IMG/VR virus record: IMGVR_UViG_3300010037_000002
Span: 1-33,763 of that record
DNA from: a virus
Strand: one strand, 5' to 3'
Length of the DNA: 33,763 bases
The notes under the pieces are model-generated. The model was not told the DNA's origin and ran no database searches. It was given only the letters and a program-made list of their open reading frames with translations. Position numbers and translations under genes: made by a program. Within the stretch, counting starts at the first letter, position 1. Every line of letters starts with the position of its first letter. Below, in pieces: positions 1-6,612 of the stretch.

Positions 1-123
1 ATTCGCCTAGATTAGATTAGTGTTATTTACTTCTTTTGTATTTATCGATTTGGCTAGAAATCCAAAGCCCTATGTTTATGCCGACTATTAAAGTAGATAT
101 TAGCTTTATTATCATTATTTTAA
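1..123. repeat. Terminal direct repeat, left copy
   Basis: Bases 1..123 are identical to 33641..33763. The simplest reading is the overlap left by assembling a circular molecule, so the unique genome is 33,640 bp. A real direct terminal repeat of a linear genome cannot be excluded from sequence alone. The repeat contains a complete 30-codon minus-strand ORF and no obvious packaging signal. Confidence 0.97.
23..115 (-). CDS. 30-residue single-pass membrane peptide
   Basis: An ATG ORF of 30 codons ends in TAA. It begins MIIKLISTLIVGINIGLWI, a hydrophobic stretch of about 17 residues, and is followed by a polar basic tail ending KYKRSK. That fits one membrane helix with a short charged end. It starts 5 bp after the stop of the HTH gene above it, so it would be the last gene on that mRNA. 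No family is recognised. It resembles three other tiny membrane ORFs in this genome in size and packing. A chance ORF is possible, but the compact placement favours a real gene. Confidence 0.5.
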   Translation of the reverse strand: MIIKLISTLIVGINIGLWISSQIDKYKRSK

Positions 124-680
124 ATTTTCCTAAGTACAAAAGCTCTAATTCCAGTCTTAACCGCGACATATCCAGATTCAAGTTTCAGTCTTTCAATCTC
201 TTTTGCCTTGGCTAAAACTTCATAAGCCTTTAATTTTTGTTTGTTCTCATATTCAAATGTTGTCTGCTTCATTTTAACGGATGCGGACTCAACTTTTAAA
301 ACCTTTTCTTTTTTACTCTTTGGAATTGGCTCGATCTTAACTTTTATCTGATTTGTCCTAACACCGTGTTTGAGTCTGATTTTCGATATTGTTGCAGGAG
401 TAACGCCGTATTCTTTACCCAAAGTAACTCCAGAAAGATTAGACTTAATTATTTCGTCCTCTTGTTTAATCGTAATCTTTCTTCTCGAAACTCTTTCAGA
501 TCCCGACCTGTTCCCTTTTCCGATAATTATTACGGCTGCTCTACGTATTTTCGATACGGTATTAGGGCTTATATTCCATTTTGCACCCGCTTCGATGTTG
601 TTAAGTTTCGATTCAATTAACAGTTTTCTTTCGTGCGGTTTTAGAACTACTTTTTTCTTTTTTACGGTTGGATTATCCAC
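120..680 (-). CDS. Tandem helix-turn-helix DNA-binding protein
   Basis: A 186-residue basic protein with two similar helix-turn-helix units. One lies at about residues 13-47 (core GAKWNISPNTVSKIRR) and the other at about 68-110 (core GKEYGVTPATISKIRL). The shared A/G-x(n)-[IV][ST]P-x-T[VI]SKIR pattern points to an internal duplication. The C-terminal third is a charged helix rich in K, E and L. The start is GTG at 680, overlapping the stop of the preceding gene by 8 bp, and there is no upstream ATG in frame. It probably binds phage DNA as a regulator or terminase-like small protein. The role is inferred from the fold only. Confidence 0.75.
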   Translation of the reverse strand: MDNPTVKKKKVVLKPHERKLLIESKLNNIEAGAKWNISPNTVSKIRRAAVIIIGKGNRSGSERVSRRKITIKQEDEIIKSNLSGVTLGKEYGVTPATISKIRLKHGVRTNQIKVKIEPIPKSKKEKVLKVESASVKMKQTTFEYENKQKLKAYEVLAKAKEIERLKLESGYVAVKTGIRAFVLRKI

Positions 681-864
681 GTTTGCTTAAATTATCAATT
701 AACATTTTATCTAATTGCTCTGGCGTTTCCTGTACTTTGAAATAGTAATCTTCATCAAAACAAATAACCGACCCCGTTTCATTTATGATTTGGGAATAAT
801 CTCTTACTAAGTCGAAATTAACCCTTATTCGCTTATCGTTTTTCAATGTTAGAATTATAAACAT
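673..864 (-). CDS. Small protein of unknown function (63 aa)
   Basis: A 63-residue protein starting MFIILTLKNDKRIRVN. It looks like a small all-beta plus helix fold, with two beta strands, the loop CFDEDYYFKV, then a helix EQLDKML. The shape is loosely like the short FlbD-type proteins, but I cannot assign it to that family. It lies 3 bp after the exonuclease gene stop region on the same operon and overlaps the HTH gene that follows by 8 bp. Confidence 0.7.
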   Translation of the reverse strand: MFIILTLKNDKRIRVNFDLVRDYSQIINETGSVICFDEDYYFKVQETPEQLDKMLIDNLSKRG

Positions 865-867
865 AAT

Positions 868-1500
868 TTAAAACTGTTTATTAGTTTCTATTTTAGAAAT
901 ATATTCTAATTTGATTTTAATAGCTTCATCAAGCCTTTCTTTAATCAAATCAATTGTTTTTTCGCAACGTTCAATTATTATTTCGTGCCAAAATTCCTCG
1001 CCCTTATGGATTAAATAATTGAAAAAATACGCTTTTTCTGATCCGGTCGACATCATTTGCATTTGCATTTGACTGAAATATTGTTTCGATACTTCGTTAG
1101 TCGCTACCAATTCGAAAAAAGTTGTTGACTTAGGGCATTTGATTTCTAAAACTGAATTATTTGAAACTAAACCGTCAGGACTTGCGCCTGAGTGATCGCA
1201 ATTTTTAAAGAAATTACAGTTTGAAACTTCTAAAAAGTCGGATTGTTTCAGCTCTTGGAACTTATTAAATGCTAAAGGCTCTAAATCAATACCTCTTTGC
1301 ATATCGTAAGAAACAAAATTTTCTTCCATTTCTCCGTAAAGATCTTCAATAGCCTTTTCGATTGCGTAGCTTTTACCCGTTTCTCCTAACCCTCTTACTC
1401 CTAATAGTTTGTGAATTCCCGAAGCCGAAAACTTACCGTAACGGTCTTGTTTCCATTCTTGCGTCCTTTGCTCGTTACTGTTTTGCGTTGAATTCTGCAT
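868..1500 (-). CDS. YqaJ-type viral recombinase / lambda-exonuclease-like nuclease
   Basis: A 210-residue protein of the YqaJ/lambda exonuclease family, which digests one strand of duplex DNA ends to make 3' overhangs for annealing-type recombination. Expected PD-(D/E)XK motifs are visible. The N-terminal segment is RTQEWKQDRYGKFSAS, then RGIDLEPLA (E74), SPDGLV (D109), LEIKCP (E119, K121) and the Gln-rich YFSQMQMQMM near 141-150. Length is normal for the family. Its start lies inside the end of the next gene upstream (26 bp overlap), so the two are probably co-translated, as exonuclease/annealing-protein pairs usually are. It likely serves concatemer formation and repair of phage DNA. Confidence 0.93.
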   Translation of the reverse strand: MQNSTQNSNEQRTQEWKQDRYGKFSASGIHKLLGVRGLGETGKSYAIEKAIEDLYGEMEENFVSYDMQRGIDLEPLAFNKFQELKQSDFLEVSNCNFFKNCDHSGASPDGLVSNNSVLEIKCPKSTTFFELVATNEVSKQYFSQMQMQMMSTGSEKAYFFNYLIHKGEEFWHEIIIERCEKTIDLIKERLDEAIKIKLEYISKIETNKQF

Positions 1501-1972
1501 ATTCTTTTTCTGTTTTTTCGGTTACTGTATAAGTTTTTTTAATTGATTCGATTGTTGCTTTTGCGCCACTTGCTTTTTCAAACATTTCAGAAGTGAATTC
1601 TGGCTTAACTTTTGGTGTTAATTTAGGTTGTAATGGTTTAATCCTAATGCCTCCGACTATTTGTCCTTTCATTTTTACATTTGAATCAACATACAACTCA
1701 ACATGAATATTATTCCAATTGTCAGTATCCGTGCTTTTATTTAGTGAAAACCCTCTTATTACCGAAGCATTACCCGCATTTAAAACCCATGGCTTAATCG
1801 GCTCGTTAAAATAAGCAATATTATGATTTCCTTTGTTACCCGCTACGACAACTCCTATTTCTTGTTTTACGCATTTAATAGTAAAAATAAGCGGTTTCCC
1901 TTGCTCTATCATTTCCTCTAAATCAACCACCCCTAAGTGGTCGGACTTATATACTTTTCTGTAGTTTGCCAT
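1475..1972 (-). CDS. Conserved phage protein next to YqaJ (possible ssDNA-binding or annealing partner)
   Basis: A 165-residue protein starting MANYRKVYKSDHLGVVDLEE, with a beta-rich body (IFTIKCVKQEIGVVVAG, then FNEPIKPWVLNAGNAS) and a charged C-terminal tail. I recall this N-terminal pattern as a recurrent unnamed family in Bacteroidetes phages. It overlaps the exonuclease gene by 26 bp in another frame, which ties its expression to that nuclease. By analogy with lambda Red and other YqaJ operons, a DNA-binding, annealing or nuclease-inhibitor role is a fair guess. No RecT/Erf/Redbeta motif is visible, so function remains inferred from position. Confidence 0.8.
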   Translation of the reverse strand: MANYRKVYKSDHLGVVDLEEMIEQGKPLIFTIKCVKQEIGVVVAGNKGNHNIAYFNEPIKPWVLNAGNASVIRGFSLNKSTDTDNWNNIHVELYVDSNVKMKGQIVGGIRIKPLQPKLTPKVKPEFTSEMFEKASGAKATIESIKKTYTVTEKTEKEYAEFNAKQ

Positions 1973-1986
1973 TTGTGTTTTTCAGG

Positions 1987-2109
1987 TTATTTTAGATTAA
2001 CTATTAAAATTGTTAGCCCTATGATTATCAGAATTACCATTGCGATGAGAATCCAAGTCGCAATTAAATACCTGACACGTTCGTTTTCCATTTCTTCTTT
2101 GTAGTTCAT
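1987..2109 (-). CDS. 40-residue single-pass membrane protein
   Basis: Forty codons from ATG to TAA. A charged N-terminus (MNYKEEMENERVRYL) is followed by about 22 strongly hydrophobic residues (IATWILIAMVILIIIGLTIL), giving one membrane helix. The ATG shares its A with the TAA of the upstream gene (TAATG at 2107-2111), a classic coupling signal. It fills an otherwise empty 135-bp gap ahead of the recombination pair. Family unknown. It could act at the host inner membrane early in infection, but nothing proves this. Confidence 0.7.
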   Translation of the reverse strand: MNYKEEMENERVRYLIATWILIAMVILIIIGLTILIVNLK

Positions 2110-2726
2110 TAATAACTCTTTTGAATTGATTTAGATTCGCCATTATGTTTTCTGACTTTTGAACAAATACCCATTATACTTGCTCGGTCAACTTGGTACA
2201 TTTTAAGAACCTCAACTACTTCTGCCATTTGGTGAATTTCAATTTTACTTAGTTCCGAAAAATATTCGTGAAGATGTCCTGAGACTTCATCGGTCGTATC
2301 TTCTTTCGCTTCTAAAAAGTCATCATTCCAATTTGTCATTGGCTTTAAAGCCTCAATCGCCTGAGTGCATTTTTGATACATTGTTTTATTCACTTGCGAT
2401 ATGGTCGGCATTTTACAAGCGATTTTTGAAAGCAATGACGAGAAATAAGAGCCTGTTAAGACTAAATCCGTGGTCATTGTCGCCATTTGTTCCCAAAGTT
2501 TATGATCTGTGGTTTCGTAAACTCCGCAATCTTGAAACTTAGGAGTCAAAAGTAACTGTTGAAGCCCTTTATAATCTCGGTCGTAGTTCGCGTTAATCAT
2601 TTCGGAATACCAATATGAATCACGACTATTATAAAATTTGCCTTCTGAATTTCTAAGGAAATAAATCTTTGCTGGTGGCTGATTCATTATTTGTTCAGCA
2701 ATTGTTTTTTGTTGTTTTTTACCCAT
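2109..2726 (-). CDS. Unknown early protein (205 aa)
   Basis: I chose ATG at 2726 (MGKKQQKTIAEQ); the open frame extends three codons further to a TTG at 2735. The protein is mixed alpha/beta, with an aromatic-rich N-terminal part (SRDSYWYSEMINANYDRDYKG), a central helical part and a basic C-terminus. No catalytic motif is recognised. It overlaps the 46-codon gene upstream by 8 bp and hands over to the membrane ORF by TAATG. It lies in the operon that also carries the recombination genes. Confidence 0.75.
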   Translation of the reverse strand: MGKKQQKTIAEQIMNQPPAKIYFLRNSEGKFYNSRDSYWYSEMINANYDRDYKGLQQLLLTPKFQDCGVYETTDHKLWEQMATMTTDLVLTGSYFSSLLSKIACKMPTISQVNKTMYQKCTQAIEALKPMTNWNDDFLEAKEDTTDEVSGHLHEYFSELSKIEIHQMAEVVEVLKMYQVDRASIMGICSKVRKHNGESKSIQKSY

Positions 2727-2859
2727 TTTTAACAAGTGTATCCAGCTTTGTAGCGATTAAAAAATTGTTAAAAAAGTCCTGTTCTTCAAATGATAATTCG
2801 GAATATGTTTTTCCGTTTATATACCACCTGCCGTCTTTATTTTGAATCGTTATTGTCAT
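2719..2859 (-). CDS. Small protein (46 aa), unknown function
   Basis: An ATG ORF of 46 codons starting MTITIQNKDGRWYINGKTYS and ending in TAA at 2719. It reads like a small folded domain: a beta hairpin (IQNKDGRWYINGK) followed by an acidic helix SELSFEEQDFFNNFLIATKL. This organised amphipathic pattern and the 8-bp overlap with the following gene argue for a real gene. No homologue comes to mind. Confidence 0.65.
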   Translation of the reverse strand: MTITIQNKDGRWYINGKTYSELSFEEQDFFNNFLIATKLDTLVKNG

Positions 2860-2874
2860 TGGTTTTGGTTTTTA

Positions 2875-3036
2875 TTAATTTGATTTCTCTTCAATTTTAA
2901 ATATTCTCTTAAACACTCTTACGTGACTTCTGAATTCAGCAAACGCTATAATCATACTCTTTGCCTCTATTTCAATTTCACGTTCCTGACATTCGTCATT
3001 TGATTCTACATAGTAGTGTATTGTGTATTTTCTCAT
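2875..3036 (-). CDS. Small protein (53 aa), unknown function
   Basis: Fifty-three codons from ATG at 3036 (MRKYTIHYYVESNDEC) to TAA at 2875. There is one beta strand, an acidic EIEIEAKSM segment, and a basic helix (FAEFRSHVRVFKRIFKI). The start overlaps the stop of the 79-residue gene as ATGA. That position, and a residue pattern unlike random translation, support expression. Function unknown. Confidence 0.68.
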   Translation of the reverse strand: MRKYTIHYYVESNDECQEREIEIEAKSMIIAFAEFRSHVRVFKRIFKIEEKSN

Positions 3037-3272
3037 ATTTTAAATAAACTATTTTTAAGATCTTCCAATGAAGCAAAAGCATCTTGCTCTAAGATTGTAG
3101 TATATCCAGAGTGATATTGTACCTGGGTTTCTCCTTCTGGTAAATTCACATCACCCCAACTACGCAAAGAATTTACCTTGCCTTCAAGTGTAGATTTACC
3201 CTCGATAACGTGTTGAACTGGTTTGTTGGATTCCATTGAGAAAATAGTTTCTCCGATTTTAAATTTGCTCAT
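3033..3272 (-). CDS. Small protein (79 aa), unknown function
   Basis: A 79-residue protein starting MSKFKIGETIFSMESNKPVQ. It looks like a small beta-barrel (a KFKIGETIF strand, then HVIEGKS), the style of many short conserved proteins in Bacteroidetes mobile elements. Its stop TGA overlaps the ATG of the next gene. No catalytic residues stand out and no function is assigned. Confidence 0.75.
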   Translation of the reverse strand: MSKFKIGETIFSMESNKPVQHVIEGKSTLEGKVNSLRSWGDVNLPEGETQVQYHSGYTTILEQDAFASLEDLKNSLFKI

Positions 3273-3290
3273 GATTTTATGTTTTGTTAG

Positions 3291-3380
3291 TTATCTAAAT
3301 ATTATCGTTATTAAAAAATAAGTTGCTATTGAAAAACCCGCTATGATTTGGTAATTCAGTTTCGATAAAAATGTTTTCAT
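3291..3380 (-). CDS. 29-residue single-pass membrane peptide
   Basis: Twenty-nine codons from ATG at 3380 (MKTFLSKLNYQ) to TAA at 3291, with a helix of about 17 apolar residues (IIAGFSIATYFLITIIF). The ATG overlaps the TAA of the HTH gene as TAATG. It accounts for the only gap between two annotated genes here. Size and coupling match the other tiny membrane ORFs at 23..115 and 1987..2109. Confidence 0.58.
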   Translation of the reverse strand: MKTFLSKLNYQIIAGFSIATYFLITIIFR

Positions 3381-3634
3381 TATTTACTAAGGTCTTTTTT
3401 AATCTTCTTTAAAAAGTTCAAATCGAATTCCGCTTTTAGTATTTCAGTTTCTAAATACGGCATCAATATTTTAACGCATCTCGCTTTTATATCATTAATT
3501 GCAATCGGAACTAATCTGCCGTTTTCGATGTTTGAAAAATTCTCCTGCCCTATTTTCAACATATTGGCTAAATCAACCTGTTTGACTTTTGCCGCAATCC
3601 GTAGTTTCTTTATTTCTTTCATCTTATTAACCAT
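3380..3634 (-). CDS. XRE-family helix-turn-helix regulator
   Basis: An 84-residue Cro/CI-type protein. The HTH spans about residues 8-45: LRIAAKVKQVDLANMLKIGQ with the recognition helix in QENFSNIENGR. A short C-terminal helix (DLNFLKKIKKDL) may dimerise. It overlaps the 66-residue gene upstream by 8 bp and may start at M1 (3634) or M5 (3622). It is the only recognisable Cro/CI-like regulator in the genome. With no integrase in sight, it more likely times early genes than maintains lysogeny. Confidence 0.85.
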   Translation of the reverse strand: MVNKMKEIKKLRIAAKVKQVDLANMLKIGQENFSNIENGRLVPIAINDIKARCVKILMPYLETEILKAEFDLNFLKKIKKDLSK

Positions 3635-3827
3635 TAATCATTACATATAATCTTTTAGACTTACTTCCAAAGTGACATTTATAAAGAGAGCCATCTAAAT
3701 CAATATCCCCGCAAATTCTGTCTTTAGGCGCTAAATGCCCCTCTCCCTCTTTAGTTAAAAAGATTCCGTTTTCGTAAAAATGAAATTCAACTATAAACTC
3801 TTCTTTGCATCCAATTATTCTAGCCAT
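3627..3827 (-). CDS. Small protein (66 aa), unknown function
   Basis: Starts MARIIGCKEEFIVEF and is beta-rich, with an acidic DICGDIDL-like turn region and a C-terminal strand KRLYVMING. It is the first gene after the TATCTTTG promoter-like box at 3857..3864, with a leader of roughly 23 nt. It overlaps the XRE regulator gene by 8 bp, so both probably share this promoter. No family recognised. Confidence 0.72.
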   Translation of the reverse strand: MARIIGCKEEFIVEFHFYENGIFLTKEGEGHLAPKDRICGDIDLDGSLYKCHFGSKSKRLYVMING

Positions 3828-3856
3828 CTTTTTTGTTTTGTTATTATTTTCTTCTG

Positions 3857-3864
3857 CAAAGATA
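3857..3864 (-). promoter_or_regulatory. Bacteroidetes-type -7 promoter box
   Basis: On the minus strand this reads TATCTTTG, a perfect match to the Bacteroidetes -7 consensus TAnnTTTG, in a 62-bp AT-rich gap just upstream of the 66-residue gene and the XRE regulator. A clear -33 TTG at 17-23 bp spacing is missing, so only half of the promoter is supported. Confidence 0.42.
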
Positions 3865-3889
3865 TATATTAATTTGAGTTAAACTAATA

Positions 3890-4060
3890 TTATTTTGTTT
3901 TATTTTTATTTGGAGTGATTCCGAAATGTAAATAATCGAGTATTTCCTTTACTTTTTGAAGTCTAACGGGTTCTTTTCCCGAAACTAACAAATCATTACG
4001 TTCTCTTTCTAAAGCCCCCATGTCGGGTGCAGTTCCATCATATTTTCTTTTTTTACTCAT
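3890..4060 (-). CDS. Small basic protein (56 aa), unknown function
   Basis: The ATG at 4060 (MSKKRKYDGTAPDMGALERE) is preferred over a TTG four codons upstream. The product is charged and helical, with a basic head and a KVKEILDYLHFG helix. It overlaps the stop of the helicase-methylase gene by 8 bp and is the last gene of that transcription unit before a promoter-like box. It could be an accessory of the methylase, but only position suggests this. Confidence 0.68.
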   Translation of the reverse strand: MSKKRKYDGTAPDMGALERERNDLLVSGKEPVRLQKVKEILDYLHFGITPNKNKTK

Positions 4061-6248
4061 TAACCATATCAAATAAAGTTAGAGTACTATTTTTTTCTTC
4101 AACAATAGCTTTATGATTATTGCTATTGATTTTAAAGTAAGATTCTTTTAGTTCAATAGATATTGATTTACGTTCCATTTTAATTGCCGTGAATCCTTCG
4201 CTTCCAATCCCACCAAAAGGACTTAAAACTGTTTCTCCTTCGTTAGAATATAAATGAAGTATTCTTTCGATTGTATCTAATTGAAGTGGGCAAATATGCT
4301 TTTCATCGTTTCCATCGCGTCCTGATCTATATTGAAGGGTTCTTGAATAGTCGATGTCATACCATACTGGAGAAGCATATTTTTGCCATAAATCAACTGG
4401 AAGATAATCCGGCTTAGAACTGTCTTTATCTTGGTGTGTAATTGGTGTTTCGTTTTCGCCTTCATTTCTGAAAAACAAAACATAATCAGGAATACCAACT
4501 CTTGACATTATAGAATCCTTTTTGATTGTTTTATGGAGTAGTCCGAGTGCTTTTGTACGCTGCATTTCAGTTACAGGATTTTTCCATAAAGTAACTTTTG
4601 AATGATAAATAAACCCTTCTTTTTGAAACCAATCAATTAACATTCCTGAGAAGTCGCGTAAACCGATATATCCCTCTTTACCTTTTTGTATTGGTAAATC
4701 CATACAATGAATAGCGCACATTCTACCACTTTTAAGAGTTCTTTTTAGCTCCGGAATAAGGTATTTAAAATGACTTTCGAATTGTTTGTAATCCGATACG
4801 TTACCCATATCCTCTTCTTTATCTGAATACACATAAAGTTCAGCGAATGGAGGAGAAAACACAACTATATCCGCGCAATTGTCAGGTAGTTTTGCAGTCT
4901 CCTGAACGCAATCCCCATTTATTAAATGATAATCTTCTGTTTTTATTTCTTTGTGCATGATTTTCACTTTTGATTTAGCTGTTTTGTAATTTGTTTCGGC
5001 TGAGTATCGAGCCATTTCTTTAATCCTTTCAAAGTGTTGTTTCTCTTTTTCTAGGATTGTTTGCCTAACATTTACCTGACTTTCCGGTATTAGAATATGA
5101 ACCGTTACTTTTTCTTTTTGACCGAATCTATAACAGCGCCTTACCGCCTGATAGAATGCCTCAAATTTAAAATCATAAGACATGAATACCATTTGATTGC
5201 ATTGCTGGTAATTCATTCCGAATGATGCAATAGCGGTTTTTGTTATTAGCGTCTTGAAATCCCCATCAGCAAAACCGTTTAGATTTTTTGCTTTCACATC
5301 TGGTTTATCCGAACCTTGAACATTTTTACAGTTTGTCAATAATTTTGATAAAGCATCAGTTTCCGGATTACCCAATCCCCAAACAATCCATTGATTATCA
5401 TTTGAGTTAACGAGTTCTACCGTTTTTTCAATTCTATTACCAAATGATTTTTTTAAATCTTTATGCAATTCAGTAGCTGAAACAGCAACATCGCCAAATA
5501 AATTATCACTTTCATTTTCAACATTAATAATATGCTCTACATATTCAATTTCTGGTAAAAAATATCCTTCTGAATCAAATCCTAAACTTGCAGGATTGTC
5601 AATTGCCATCGACCATCCTGATACGTATTTCCAAAAGTTATCCTTTGCGTGTTTCCTTAATCGCCATTTTGAAGTTTCTCCACCGTCATGAACAAAGAAC
5701 ATTGCGAGCATTTCCAAATAAGACATGCCTCCTAAGAATTCAGAATGCTGCCCTAATTCCATGTGATCGTTTGGCGAAGGCGTAGCGGTGCAACAAAGTT
5801 TATATGGAGTATGCTTGAATGTTTCGATTATCAAACTCGACATTTTACCGTCACGACCTTTTAATATTGAACTTTCATCCAAAACAACTCCGGAATATTG
5901 AAACGCATCGATGTTTTTTAATTGCTCGTAATTCGAAATATCAAAAACATCTAATTCGATACCGAACTTTACAGCCTCTCTTTTGGTTTGCTCTACAATG
6001 GCCAACGGTGCTAATATCAAAACTTTCTTTTTAGTCTTTTTTGATACTTGTTTCGCCCATTCTAATTGAGAGAACGTTTTACCCAAACCGCAATCATAAA
6101 ATAGGGCAAATTTACCTTTGGCTAATGCGGTTTTGATTCCGTATTTCTGAAAGTCTTTTAGCAATGGATTAAGTTTTGATTCTTTAATTTCAAATCCTGA
6201 TTCCGTAAATGTTTTTCTTTTTGATTCTAAAAAAGTTTGATATTCCAT
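4053..6248 (-). CDS. SNF2/superfamily 2 helicase fused to a DNA methyltransferase
   Basis: I prefer the ATG at 6248 (MEYQTFLESKRK); the frame opens at an ATG nine codons earlier (6275). In the longer numbering, the ATPase has Walker A DCGLGKT (61-67), motif II DESS (133-136), TATPSPND (163-170) and motif VI QAVRRCYRFGQ (376-386). From about 445 a methyltransferase follows, with SPPF (motif IV, 474-477) and, near the end, FGGIGS (motif I). This IV-before-I order is the beta class. SPPF is more usual for N4-cytosine than N6-adenine enzymes, although adenine specificity is possible. The protein probably moves on DNA and methylates it, as an orphan modification to evade host restriction. No nuclease domain or partner is visible. 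Confidence 0.93.
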   Translation of the reverse strand: MEYQTFLESKRKTFTESGFEIKESKLNPLLKDFQKYGIKTALAKGKFALFYDCGLGKTFSQLEWAKQVSKKTKKKVLILAPLAIVEQTKREAVKFGIELDVFDISNYEQLKNIDAFQYSGVVLDESSILKGRDGKMSSLIIETFKHTPYKLCCTATPSPNDHMELGQHSEFLGGMSYLEMLAMFFVHDGGETSKWRLRKHAKDNFWKYVSGWSMAIDNPASLGFDSEGYFLPEIEYVEHIINVENESDNLFGDVAVSATELHKDLKKSFGNRIEKTVELVNSNDNQWIVWGLGNPETDALSKLLTNCKNVQGSDKPDVKAKNLNGFADGDFKTLITKTAIASFGMNYQQCNQMVFMSYDFKFEAFYQAVRRCYRFGQKEKVTVHILIPESQVNVRQTILEKEKQHFERIKEMARYSAETNYKTAKSKVKIMHKEIKTEDYHLINGDCVQETAKLPDNCADIVVFSPPFAELYVYSDKEEDMGNVSDYKQFESHFKYLIPELKRTLKSGRMCAIHCMDLPIQKGKEGYIGLRDFSGMLIDWFQKEGFIYHSKVTLWKNPVTEMQRTKALGLLHKTIKKDSIMSRVGIPDYVLFFRNEGENETPITHQDKDSSKPDYLPVDLWQKYASPVWYDIDYSRTLQYRSGRDGNDEKHICPLQLDTIERILHLYSNEGETVLSPFGGIGSEGFTAIKMERKSISIELKESYFKINSNNHKAIVEEKNSTLTLFDMVNE

Positions 6249-6285
6249 ATTTTGTAAATAAAAAATGCCGACCATTAATTAAAAC

Positions 6286-6348
6286 GCATCTCACCTCGTT
6301 TCTCTTAATAATCGGCTAATATCTTTTGAATCGCTTATTGTGAGATGC
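6286..6348 (-). repeat. Inverted repeat in the helicase-methylase leader
   Basis: GCATCTCAC (6286..6294) and GTGAGATGC (6340..6348) are perfect 9-bp inverted arms 45 bp apart. A second shorter complementary pair inside (AATAA and TTATT) can extend the pairing. The repeat lies between the -7 box at 6361..6368 and the methylase start, so the predicted transcript would begin at about the first arm. It may be an RNA structure controlling translation or an operator. Confidence 0.5.
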
Positions 6349-6360
6349 TGCGATTTGTTG

Positions 6361-6368
6361 CAAATATA
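6361..6368 (-). promoter_or_regulatory. Bacteroidetes-type -7 promoter box before the helicase-methylase
   Basis: The minus-strand reading is TATATTTG, a perfect TAnnTTTG. It sits just after the stop of the 80-residue gene and about 110 bp ahead of the methylase start, in one of the few real intergenic gaps of the region. No convincing -33 TTG is seen. Confidence 0.42.
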
Positions 6369-6369
6369 C

Positions 6370-6612
6370 TTATTTCAACCTGGTAATTATCCCTTTAATC
6401 GTAGTAAATTGCTTATTAGGCATTAATTTCCTAGCGTTAGTTAATGTTGATCTAAAATTATTATCATTAAATGGGTCTAACCAGCTCCCGTCAATAACAT
6501 AATGCTTTTTAATTAATTCATTCCGGCAAATACCCTCGTTTAATTCTAGTAAATCCAATTCATTTTTAATCAATGCTAATTTTGAATTAGGTAATTTTTG
6601 ATTCTTTTTCAT
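6370..6612 (-). CDS. Small basic protein (80 aa), unknown function
   Basis: Eighty residues starting MKKNQKLPNSKLALIKNELD, mostly helical and basic. There is an acidic DLLELNEG turn, then SWLDPFNDNNFRSTLTNARKL. The layout is compatible with a small winged-helix-like DNA binder, but there is no diagnostic motif. Its ATG overlaps the TGA of the broken HNH gene (ATGA at 6609..6612), so its expression may once have depended on full translation of that gene. Confidence 0.68.
   Translation of the reverse strand: MKKNQKLPNSKLALIKNELDLLELNEGICRNELIKKHYVIDGSWLDPFNDNNFRSTLTNARKLMPNKQFTTIKGIITRLK

Noticed and set aside
3380-3634. XRE protein as CI-type lysogeny repressor
   Set aside because: No integrase, divergent cro-like partner or attachment site was found; the protein is small and sits within an operon.
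4277-4498. 73-codon minus-strand ORF inside the helicase-methylase gene
   Set aside because: It lies wholly within the methyltransferase coding sequence in another frame and has no recognisable motif. It is a shadow.
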